From contig JAQTSK010000010.1 of assembly GCA_028711345.1 (NCBI GenBank), positions 1 through 42,925 on the forward strand: 42,925 nt of DNA. Direction: 5' to 3'. A program made the position numbers and the translations under genes. This document shows, piece by piece, positions 1 through 6,712 of this stretch (its first letter is position 1; the number at the start of each line of letters is the position of its first letter). The notes under the pieces were generated by a model, which saw only the letters and a list, made by a program, of their open reading frames with translations, had not been told where the DNA came from and searched no databases. The stretch is from Candidatus Peribacteraceae bacterium. GTDB lineage: Bacteria > Patescibacteriota > Gracilibacteria > Peribacterales > Peribacteraceae.

Positions 1-735
1 ATTCTGAATATCCCGACCGGAGAAGGACAGTTCCCGCTCGTCGTACTCAACCACGGCTACATCGACCCGAAGATCTACACGCAGGGACGCGGACTCAAGC
101 GCGAGCAGGATTACGTGGCCCGCGCGGGCTTCGCCGTCCTTCACACGGACTACCGCGGGCACGCGGACTCGGACTTTAGCCCCATGGACGAGGAGACGAA
201 GATCTACGACGGCGGGCTGGAGTACGCAATGGACAGCGCGAACGCCATCAATGCCGTGCGTGCGGCGAACCTGCCGACGATCGATGCACGCAAGGTCGGC
301 ATGCTGGGTCACTCACTCGGCGGCGGCGTGACGCTCACCATCCTCACCGGCCGGCCGGATCTGGTGAGTGCGGCGGTGCTCTATGCACCCGTCCACGCCG
401 ACATGTGGGAGAACTTCTCCCGCTGGCGACGCGAGCGGGATGAAGGAGACCGGACGCTGGAAGTGATGCAGACACGGGAAGAGAATCCCGCCGCGTGGGA
501 CGCACTCTCGCCGGAGACGTATTTGAAAGACATCCGCTCCCCCGTCCTGCTCTTTCAGGGAAGCCGCGACAAGGACGTGCCGAAGGAATGGTCCGACCAT
601 CTGGCAGAGCGGCTGAAGGAGGAGGGGAAGGACATCACGTACATTGAGTACGACGGTGAAGGACATGAGTTCAGCACGCAGTGGACGGACTTCATGGAGA
701 AGACGGTGGAGCTTCTGAGGGAGGAGCTGAAGTGA
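1..735 (+). CDS. alpha/beta hydrolase (dienelactone hydrolase / S9 peptidase-like), 5' end missing
   Basis: Serine hydrolase of the alpha/beta fold; the substrate cannot be told. The frame is open from base 1, so the N-terminus lies outside the window. An early HGY (oxyanion-type) motif is followed by the nucleophile elbow GHSLGGG (codons about 306-326). The acid is probably in GSRDKDVP (about 562-585) and the catalytic His in GEGHEF (about 657-674), giving a complete Ser-Asp-His set in the usual order. Stop TGA at 733-735. The last 330 bases are repeated at 3682-4011. The visible N-terminal text (LVVLNHGY) suits a cytoplasmic or secreted peptidase/esterase; without the missing start, export cannot be judged. 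Confidence 0.85.
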   Translation: MLNIPTGEGQFPLVVLNHGYIDPKIYTQGRGLKREQDYVARAGFAVLHTDYRGHADSDFSPMDEETKIYDGGLEYAMDSANAINAVRAANLPTIDARKVGMLGHSLGGGVTLTILTGRPDLVSAAVLYAPVHADMWENFSRWRRERDEGDRTLEVMQTREENPAAWDALSPETYLKDIRSPVLLFQGSRDKDVPKEWSDHLAERLKEEGKDITYIEYDGEGHEFSTQWTDFMEKTVELLREELK

Positions 736-761
736 AGATCTGCCCTCCGCCTCATCCTCGG

Positions 762-935
762 TCCTTCTCCCGTCCCGACTCCGCTCCTGCGGGAGCTTCG
801 CCGGGCAAGCGGGAGAAGGATGACTTGCTACAGAGCAATACTTCATAGGAAGTTCCCCCTCTCCCGCTCGCCCTGAGCGAGCCCTTCGATTGCTCTCAGG
901 GTAAACGCAGCGAGTCGAAGGGCGGGGAGAGGGGG
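762..935. repeat. Nested inverted repeats in the gap after the hydrolase
   Basis: Two palindromic blocks. Block one has perfect 11-bp arms at 762-772 (TCCTTCTCCCG) and 810-820, with a smaller GCTCC/GGAGC hairpin inside (783-796). Block two has 11-bp arms CCCCCTCTCCC at 855-865 and the complement at 924-935, enclosing a second pair GCCCTTCGA (881-889) and TCGAAGGGC (915-923). They look like extragenic palindromic elements and may also end transcription of the hydrolase. Long open frames across this stretch on the minus strand have no protein-like composition. The rest of the 736-1372 gap holds the RNA described next. Confidence 0.7.
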
Positions 936-1101
936 CTAGGGGGTGAGGCGGGAGAGGAAGGCTGTTCGTCAGATTCCTTCGGAAAAAAACCCCTCGCCAA
1001 TAACCCGTAATCGGATTGCCTGAAATCCAGCCGTACACTATAAAGATGCCATCACGATGAGAGGGCACACCTAAGGTTCGTCCGGAGGAAGATTGAGTTA
1101 C

Positions 1102-1122
1102 AAAAAAACCGCAACGTGCGGT
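1102..1122 (-). terminator. Rho-independent terminator of the small RNA
   Basis: On the minus strand, a perfect 6-bp stem ACCGCA/TGCGGT with a 3-base loop (1108-1122) is followed by seven Ts (1108 down to 1102). There is no protein gene on the minus strand just upstream, so it most likely ends the structured RNA. Confidence 0.7.
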
Positions 1123-1277
1123 CTCTTTGGCAGGTGCTTGGTTACAGCTTACTGATGAGCCGTGAGAGGGCGAACCCTCCAAACACCTGTGATTAGTATA
1201 TCTAAACCGGAGAGGCCCGCAAGAAATTGGCGGGGTAAATTCAGTGGGAAGCTGAACTATGCACCACCCCAAACCTG
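1102..1277 (-). ncRNA. Putative structured small RNA with its own terminator (unassigned family)
   Basis: Read on the minus strand, this 176-base stretch folds into several strong stems. A hairpin pairs 1252-1258 with 1238-1244 and is closed by GGGGU/ACCCC (1266-1270 with 1232-1236). A long stem CAGGTGTTTGG/CCAAGCACCTG (1179-1189 with 1131-1141, one mismatch) closes a three-way junction holding a GAGGG-UUCG-CCCUC hairpin (1166-1179) and a CGGCU/AGCUG hairpin (1145-1162). It ends in a rho-independent terminator. A -10-like TATGAT lies at 1283-1288 on the same strand, giving a start near 1277. I do not recognise the family: the signature boxes of RNase P, tmRNA, SRP and 6S RNA are absent. Confidence 0.55.
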
Positions 1278-1372
1278 AAAGGATCATAGTCGCTACATCG
1301 TCCACGTTCTTCCCTCCGGTGTAATCCCCTTCTCTTCGCCGCGTCTCAAGGAACGATCTCCTTCACCAATCT

Positions 1373-2947
1373 ATGAAAACGGATAACGGAGTAAGCGAAT
1401 CCGTGTGGATGGCCACCACAAAAGACGTGCCGCTTGAGCCGCTCACGGAAGAAGCCCGTGCGGATGTCTGCGTCATCGGCGCGGGGATCGCCGGACTCTC
1501 GACCGCGTACCAGCTGACGACGGAGGGGAAGTCGGTCATCGTCCTCGACGACGGACCCGTCGGCGGCGGGGAGAGCGGCCGGACCACGGCGCACTTTGTG
1601 ACGGCGCTGGATGAACGGTACATCGATCTTCGGAAAATGTACGGCAAGCGGAAAACCTCGCTCATCGCAAACAGTCATGCCGCAGCGATCGACGAGGTGG
1701 AGCGGATCATCAGAGAGGAAAAGATCGAATGCGGATTCATGCGTTTGCCCGGATTCCTATTCCTGAGTTCCGGCGAAGAGGAAGAGCTCCTGAATAAGGA
1801 GCTTGTCGCTGCACAGGACGCGGGACTCAGCGACGTCACGCTGGAGCGTTCCGTGCCCGGACTGCCGTTTGAGAGCGGACCCTGCCTCCGATTTCCACGG
1901 CAGGGGCAACTTCACATTCTGCGATACTTGCGCGGTCTGGCTGCTGCCATCGAGAAGAGAGGCGGGAAGATCTGCACCGGAACGCATGCAACGAAGATCG
2001 CAGGCGGCAAGTCGCCGCATGTGGAAACGGAAGACGGCTTCACGGTGACAGCGGATGCCATCGTCGTCGCCACCAACACGCCGGTGAACGATCGCGTAAC
2101 CATGCACACCAAGCAGGCAGCGTACCGCACGTACGTGCTGGGATTCCGCATTCCAGCATCGTCTGTCCCGCCTGTCCTTCTCTGGGATACGGGACGCTAC
2201 AGTCTCAACGAACGTCCGGTCCCCTACCACTATGTCCGCACCGACAGCGGGAAGGATGGCGAGCTCCTCATCGTCGGCGGCGAGGATCATAAGACGGGAC
2301 AGGCGAATGACGCACCGCTGCGGTTCCATCGTCTGGAGGAGTGGACACGCAGTCATTTCCCCATAGCGGGGAAAATCCGGTACCGCTGGTCCGGACAGGT
2401 CATGGAACCCGTCGACGGTATCGCGTATATCGGGAGGAACCCCGGCATAAGCAACAACGTCTTCATCGTCACGGGCGATTCAGGCAACGGCATGACGCAT
2501 GGCACCATCGCGGGGATGTTGCTCAAGGATCTGATTTCGGGCCGCGATCATCCGTGGGCAGCGCTCTACGATCCGGCGCGTAAACCGGTTCGGGCGCTCA
2601 AGAACTTCGCCCGCGAAAATCTCAACGTCGCGGGCGAGTACCTGAAACCGCCGGAGCCGGATGACGCGGGTCCCATGAAGCCGGACTCCGCCCGTATCGT
2701 GAGAGACGGGAAGATGAGGATCGCGCTCTACTGCGATGCCGACGGTATCCGCTATGCGCGCTCCGCAGTCTGTCCGCACCTCGGGTGCATCGTGCGGTGG
2801 AACGGATTTGAGAAGACGTGGGATTGCCCCTGCCACGGCTCGCGCTTCACGCCGGACGGATCCGTAGTCAACGGTCCGGCGATCGCGTCTTTGGAAACCG
2901 CCCGCATCCCGAGCGAGCGGAAACCGTCATCCTCCGGCAGGAATTGA
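1373..2947 (+). CDS. FAD-dependent oxidoreductase with C-terminal Rieske [2Fe-2S] domain
   Basis: A 524-residue two-domain redox protein. Residues 31-60 carry the FAD-binding Rossmann motif (VIGAGIAGLSTAY; Gly36, 38, 41), and the body to about residue 400 resembles the DAO/glycine-oxidase fold, with a late GDSGNGMTHG motif closing the flavin site. The C-terminal domain is Rieske: CPHLGC at 467-472 and CPCHG at 485-489, so the cluster ligands are Cys467, His469, Cys485 and His488, with Cys472 and Cys487 placed for the usual disulfide. This pairing is a known family of amine/amino-acid oxidoreductases with a fused iron-sulfur domain; the substrate is unknown. No signal peptide, so cytoplasmic. 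It starts at ATG 1373 after a CT-rich stretch. It stands alone, with no operon partner downstream on this strand before 3454. Confidence 0.9.
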   Translation: MKTDNGVSESVWMATTKDVPLEPLTEEARADVCVIGAGIAGLSTAYQLTTEGKSVIVLDDGPVGGGESGRTTAHFVTALDERYIDLRKMYGKRKTSLIANSHAAAIDEVERIIREEKIECGFMRLPGFLFLSSGEEEELLNKELVAAQDAGLSDVTLERSVPGLPFESGPCLRFPRQGQLHILRYLRGLAAAIEKRGGKICTGTHATKIAGGKSPHVETEDGFTVTADAIVVATNTPVNDRVTMHTKQAAYRTYVLGFRIPASSVPPVLLWDTGRYSLNERPVPYHYVRTDSGKDGELLIVGGEDHKTGQANDAPLRFHRLEEWTRSHFPIAGKIRYRWSGQVMEPVDGIAYIGRNPGISNNVFIVTGDSGNGMTHGTIAGMLLKDLISGRDHPWAALYDPARKPVRALKNFARENLNVAGEYLKPPEPDDAGPMKPDSARIVRDGKMRIALYCDADGIRYARSAVCPHLGCIVRWNGFEKTWDCPCHGSRFTPDGSVVNGPAIASLETARIPSERKPSSSGRN

Positions 2948-3027
2948 TTGGCCGTACGGCACGCGGACATGTGCTTCAGCGCAATCAATCCCTGCTCTTC
3001 CTACTTCCTCCGCATCCACCCGCAACA

Positions 3028-3252
3028 CTAACGGAACTTCCTGCGGATCTCGTCCATCTCTTCGCCGGTCTTCCGTTCAATCTTGCCGAACGCTTCCTGA
3101 TAGTTGCCCTCGGCGACGTCGAGATCGTCATCCGTGAGATCGCCCCAGAGCTGCTTGGCCTTGCCCTTGAACTCGTTCCATGTCCCGTTCCACCGGAATT
3201 CCGAGGCTGTGTCCGCCATTTTGCTGTCCGTGTGATGAGTGATCGTTTCCAT
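3028..3252 (-). CDS. CsbD family stress protein
   Basis: A 74-residue protein matching the CsbD family: after a short N-terminal tail it reads WNEFKGKAKQLWGDLTDDDL, then a charged second helix ending in RRKFR. CsbD proteins are small, abundant and induced by general stress in other bacteria; their molecular role is unknown. The start chosen is ATG at 3252; a second ATG (codon 12, 3219) would give 63 residues, closer to the usual family length. The bases before 3252 on this strand are pyrimidine-rich. It is convergent with the oxidoreductase gene; 2948-3027 holds nothing recognisable. Confidence 0.85.
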   Translation of the reverse strand: METITHHTDSKMADTASEFRWNGTWNEFKGKAKQLWGDLTDDDLDVAEGNYQEAFGKIERKTGEEMDEIRRKFR

Positions 3253-3453
3253 AGAAATGGGAGGAAAAGAAATAAAAAGTGCGCAGTGCACTGCATCAAT
3301 TATGACGGGTGAGCAGACCAAGGATTTCAAATAAAGCCGGGAGTATTCGAAGGGGGAACAATACAACTGAGAGGCGCGCAAAGATCAGTGAGGAATCGTG
3401 AAAGGTCCGCCGGCGCGAAAACGTCTGAACCGATGTCTTTCCTCCGATTGTAT

Positions 3454-3633
3454 ATGACCCCCCGCTACTCGAAGAAGGCGCAGAAATCAGTCGAGAAAGA
3501 GATGCATGCGTATAAGCGCGGTAAGGCGAGAAGCGGTCCCGCCAAGCGGAAAGTGACGAGCCGCAAACAGGCCATCGCGATAGGGCTCAGCAAAGCGCGC
3601 GAGGCGGGCGCCAAGGTGCCGTCGAAGAAGTGA
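3454..3633 (+). CDS. Small basic protein, DUF6496-like
   Basis: A 59-residue Lys/Arg-rich protein containing KKAQKSVEKEMHAYKRGK and, near the end, SRKQAIAIGLSKAREAGAK. This pattern is shared by many small bacterial proteins filed as DUF6496; their function is unknown, and the charge suggests nucleic-acid contact (inference). I chose ATG 3454 because family members begin a few residues before the KKAQK motif; upstream in-frame starts at 3433 (ATG) and 3388 (GTG) would add 7 or 22 residues with no family resemblance. Confidence 0.7.
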   Translation: MTPRYSKKAQKSVEKEMHAYKRGKARSGPAKRKVTSRKQAIAIGLSKAREAGAKVPSKK

Positions 3634-3681
3634 GTCCTCTGCTTTTTAAGAAATCCATTTCCTGCAGACAGGATTCTGCGA

Positions 3682-4011
3682 TGGGAGAACTTCTCCCGCT
3701 GGCGGCGCGAGCGGGATGAAGGAGACCGGACGCTGGAGGTAATGCAGACACGGGAAGAAAATCCCGCCGCGTGGGATGTGCTCTCGCCGGAGACGTCTTT
3801 GAAAGACATCCGCTCCCCCGTCCTGCTGTTTCAGGGAAGCCGCGACAAGGACGTGCCGAAAGAATGGTCCGACCATCTCGCGCTGCGGCTCAGGGAGGAA
3901 GAGAAGGACATCACGTACATCGAGTGTGACGGCGAAGGACATGAGTTCAGCACGCAGTGGACCGACTTCATGGAGAAGACGGTGACGTTTCTGAGGGAGG
4001 AGCTGAAATAG
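3682..4011 (+). pseudogene. Truncated second copy of the alpha/beta hydrolase tail
   Basis: These 330 bases align without gaps to 406-735, the last third of the hydrolase at the left edge, with about 29 differences (roughly 91% identity by eye). Most differences are at third codon positions. The copy keeps the acid and His regions (GSRDKDVP and GEGHEF) but has lost the nucleophile GHSLGGG half, so it cannot be an active hydrolase. In this frame the first ATG is at 3742, and a stop lies upstream at 3646-3648. The similarity begins abruptly at 3682. Confidence 0.85.
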
Positions 4012-4220
4012 GGATTTCCGCCAAACAAGTCATAGTCATGCATTCGTCCCGTCGCCATGAAAGATTTCCGTTGCGGTTCGCCGTGAGCGAAGCGTGAAAA
4101 ATTTCACTGTCCGAAGCCCGAGTCCTGCCGCAGCGGACGAGGGCAAGTTTGAAATTTTTAGCGCAGCGAACGGCGTGGAACCGCAGGAAATTTTTCCAGA
4201 GGCGACTTGCTTTCTTTGCT

Positions 4221-4250
4221 CCACTTTCTTTCGCAACCGAAAGAAAGTGG
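4221..4250. repeat. Perfect 12-bp inverted repeat in the 4012-4403 gap
   Basis: CCACTTTCTTTC at 4221-4232, a 6-base loop, and the exact complement at 4239-4250. No T-run follows on either side, so a simple terminator is unlikely. The rest of the 392-base gap (4012-4403) shows no convincing gene. It contains several echoes of GAAATTT/AAATTTC words and, at its right end, the promoter of the next gene. Confidence 0.65.
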
Positions 4251-4352
4251 AAGGGAAAGCCCTGTCTCCGCGGAAAGCATTCCGCTCCCTTATCTATAAG
4301 TAGGGGTGAGGGCTCGTAGTGCAGAGTCATTAAAACTTTTCCCAAAATGCTC

Positions 4353-4385
4353 TTGCATACATAGGGTAGGGGGTATAGTATAGAG
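4353..4385 (+). promoter_or_regulatory. Promoter with G-rich CsoR-type operator for the first csoR
   Basis: TTGCAT (4353-4358) as -35, then TATAGT (4374-4379, spacer 15) or TAGTAT (4376-4381, spacer 17) as -10. The spacer is the G-rich ATAGGGTAGGGGGTATAG, the kind of G-tract flanked by AT bases bound by CsoR/RcnR repressors. Autoregulation by the following gene is inferred. The predicted leader is only about 18 bases. Confidence 0.5.
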
Positions 4386-4403
4386 TCCTTCCCCCAACCA
4401 CCC

Positions 4404-4655
4404 ATGCCCAAAGATAACTGCGCCGAGATCATCAAGCACTTAAATAGGATTCAAGGCCAGATCGATGCCCTCAAGGGCTATATCGAAGCCAAGAGATCCT
4501 GCGAGGACGTCTCACACCTCACGAAATCCATCACGACCTCGTTCTCCTCCGTCCGCGCCACCATTATCGAGGAGATGCTCACCGAAACGTTCAAGGAGAA
4601 ATTCGACTCCCAGGATATAGGGCAGCTCCAATCCATCCTCGCGCTCAACAAGTAA
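4404..4655 (+). CDS. CsoR/RcnR-family (DUF156) transcriptional repressor
   Basis: An 83-residue all-helical repressor of the metal/thiol-sensing CsoR family: KHLNRIQGQIDALKGYIEA is the first helix with the family motif RIQGQ, followed by the conserved Cys33 (RSCEDV). Copper-type members also need a His about 25 residues later and a Cys four further on. Here these places are Met58 and Thr62, so classical Cu(I) binding is not supported. A thiol, persulfide or aldehyde signal, or another metal, is possible. Thioredoxin follows 34 bases downstream, which favours a redox or thiol role (inference). Confidence 0.85.
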   Translation: MPKDNCAEIIKHLNRIQGQIDALKGYIEAKRSCEDVSHLTKSITTSFSSVRATIIEEMLTETFKEKFDSQDIGQLQSILALNK

Positions 4656-4689
4656 TTCAAAGTCATTATTCATTTTTCCCCCATTCCCC

Positions 4690-5010
4690 ATGCCGCAGAC
4701 CGTCACCGACGCAGACTTCAAAACTGAAGTGCTGGAGTCCTCTCTCCCCGTTTTGGTCGACTTCTTCGCACCGTGGTGCGGACCGTGCAGAGCCATGCAC
4801 CCCGTCATGGAAGCGCTGGACACCGAGTACGCCGGCAAAGTGAAAATCGTAAAAGTGAACGTCGACGAGCAGCAAGGGACAGCCGGCGAGTACGGCGTCA
4901 TGAGCATCCCCACGTTCATCGTCTTCAAGAACGGTCAACCGACGAAGACGTTTATGGGCGCCCAGCCGAAGGAGACCGTGAAGCAGGTGCTGGACCAAGT
5001 GCTGGCCTGA
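4690..5010 (+). CDS. trxA: Thioredoxin
   Basis: A 106-residue single-domain thioredoxin. The active site APWCGPC has Cys30 and Cys33, and the cis-proline is Pro74 (SIPTF). Length and order match classical bacterial TrxA, a cytoplasmic protein-disulfide reductase fed by thioredoxin reductase (not in the window). It starts at ATG 4690 right after a pyrimidine run. It is probably co-transcribed with the CsoR-type repressor 34 bases upstream. Its last 59 bases overlap the 3' end of the convergent gene at 4952-6712. Confidence 0.93.
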   Translation: MPQTVTDADFKTEVLESSLPVLVDFFAPWCGPCRAMHPVMEALDTEYAGKVKIVKVNVDEQQGTAGEYGVMSIPTFIVFKNGQPTKTFMGAQPKETVKQVLDQVLA

Positions 5011-6712
5011 TCCTCGTAAGCAGCTCTTCCCGACTATCGAAGGGCAGCAGCGACAGCTTCCCAAAGTAATTCGAAAACGGGATCGGCGTGACCTGCACGG
5101 AGTCTTCTGCCAGAAAGAGTCCGAGAATCATGCCGGTATTGGTCGGTGCATCGAACTGGTCAAAGAGAAAATTGCCGAGCGAGTAGGCGATGGGCTTCCC
5201 GTCATAATACTCAATCGGCTGCACGACGTGCGGACCGTGCCCGACGATGGCATCCGCGCCCGCATCGATCAGCAGCCGCGCGATCTCCCGTTCGCGATCG
5301 GACGGCGCTTGGTGGTACTCCTGTCCCCAGTGAATCGAAAGAACCACCCAATCAGCTGATTTCTTCCGATCCTCCACGATCTTCTGCGCGGCATGGACAG
5401 CGATGGCTTTGCGCGAATCGTCGAAGGCACAGAGAGCGACTTTTTTCTGCTGCACATTGAAGGTATGGCACGGTTCATCCGGCTCAAGGAGCGTCATGCC
5501 GTTCGTTCGCGCGAACTCCTGCGTATCGGCAACACCTTCGTCAAACGCATCGTAGACATGATTATTATTGAAGCTCAGCACATTCACCTTCATCCGCTGC
5601 AACATGCTCTTCGCGAGAACCGGATCACTCTTGAGGACGTATCGAACCGCTGCCTCTTTCGTCGAATCCGTCACCGGCCCCTCCTGATTGACGACCGTCA
5701 GATGGGACCCGAGGAAGAAACGATCATTGGGTTGTGCAATACCATCAAGCATCCCTGCTTCACCATGCTTCGCTCCAATCTGCCGAATGCCTCTGGCGAA
5801 CATCGAGTCGCCGTAGAAGAGCATGCTGATGCCGGCTTCCTGCATCGGCTCACCGGCAGAGAAGGCCAGATACACGTGACTCGTCGTCTCGGCGATCTCC
5901 GGCTTTCCTTCAATCGACGCACTGTTGGTGTGATCGCGGTACACGATGCGCTGCGCTCCGCGCATCTTCAGGAACATCTGCAACGTCGCGAGTGACGCCG
6001 GCGAGTCCACTTCCAAGCGGGGGATGAACTCCAGATCGAAATTTTCAAGTGTGGAAAGGGACGTCGCGTCGTGAAAGTCGGCGACCCACTCCGGCACGTA
6101 GTGCGAGAAATCGACGCTCGCAACGACCAACGCATCATCCGGAAGGATGCGGTCGAGTATGCGTGCCAGCGCCTCCGCCTCCTCCATGGTCGTCGTCCCC
6201 TGCACCAGAACGGGCAGAACGGGAACATCGCCGAATGTGTGCCGGATGAATGGCATGTGTGCGCTGATGCCGGCCTCGTAGATGAAGGCATTGCGGTCCT
6301 GCCGGATGAGCGGAATACCCGATAGCTGATCGGCAAGACCCTGATCGACCGCTAGCGATCCGTACGGCGTTGCGTACCCGATGTCCGTCGTCACGATCTT
6401 CGCCTCACCCGCCCCGTCGTGATCGGGGCTTACGATGACCACAACACTGGGATGCTGCTCACGAAGCGCGGCGTACGCCTCCGCCAGATGACTGCCGGCC
6501 AGCAGATGGTGCGGGAGGATGACGCCTTTCACCTGTTCTCCGAGTGCGTCGGTCGACTCGGCATGCTGAAAATATCCATCGTACTGCGCGGAACATTCGA
6601 AGTCAGACTGATATTTCTGTCTCTCGGGTTCAGGCACATTCTCCGCGCGGCCGCAGGAAGAAAGAGTCAAAGCAGCCGAGAGCAGACAGGTTAACGCTTC
6701 GCGCCTCCCCAT
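4952..6712 (-). CDS. Lipoprotein fusing a Memo/AmmeMemoRadiSam-B domain to a CapA-type domain
   Basis: A 586-residue protein. The N-terminus is a lipoprotein signal (LTLSSC, lipobox Cys20). Residues about 62-285 are a Memo-like domain: GVILPHHLLAGSH (66-75), VSPDHDG (95-100) and VASVDFSHY (198-205), the His/Asp pattern of the metal-binding Memo fold. Residues about 293-560 are a PGA_cap/CapA metallophosphatase-like domain: FYGDSMFARG (299-308), FNNNHVYDA (381-389), SIHWGQEY (459-466), GHGPHVVQ (491-498) and SLGNFLFDQF (511-520). CapA relatives act in poly-gamma-glutamate capsule synthesis. The start overlaps the end of the upstream gene by 22 bases, so the two are an operon. The C-terminal tail overlaps trxA. 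Confidence 0.85.
   Translation of the reverse strand: MGRREALTCLLSAALTLSSCGRAENVPEPERQKYQSDFECSAQYDGYFQHAESTDALGEQVKGVILPHHLLAGSHLAEAYAALREQHPSVVVIVSPDHDGAGEAKIVTTDIGYATPYGSLAVDQGLADQLSGIPLIRQDRNAFIYEAGISAHMPFIRHTFGDVPVLPVLVQGTTTMEEAEALARILDRILPDDALVVASVDFSHYVPEWVADFHDATSLSTLENFDLEFIPRLEVDSPASLATLQMFLKMRGAQRIVYRDHTNSASIEGKPEIAETTSHVYLAFSAGEPMQEAGISMLFYGDSMFARGIRQIGAKHGEAGMLDGIAQPNDRFFLGSHLTVVNQEGPVTDSTKEAAVRYVLKSDPVLAKSMLQRMKVNVLSFNNNHVYDAFDEGVADTQEFARTNGMTLLEPDEPCHTFNVQQKKVALCAFDDSRKAIAVHAAQKIVEDRKKSADWVVLSIHWGQEYHQAPSDREREIARLLIDAGADAIVGHGPHVVQPIEYYDGKPIAYSLGNFLFDQFDAPTNTGMILGLFLAEDSVQVTPIPFSNYFGKLSLLPFDSREELLTRIRPALGPAPASRSPSAGRP

Noticed and set aside
1152-1174. Hammerhead-ribozyme-like words (CTGATGA ... 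GAA) on the plus strand
   Set aside because: The core is incomplete (GAAC in place of GAAA), there is no matching cleavage site, and the minus-strand stems and terminator explain the stretch better.
1130-1215. Short words on the minus strand resembling 16S rRNA helices 24-26 (TTAGATA, ATACTA, AGGTGTTTGGAGGG)
   Set aside because: The flanking conserved 16S sequence is absent and the order contains gaps; likely chance or convergence.
313-1305. Long minus-strand open frame across the hydrolase end and the repeat gap
   Set aside because: It is antisense to a clear hydrolase and then runs through palindromes and the structured RNA; the composition is not protein-like.
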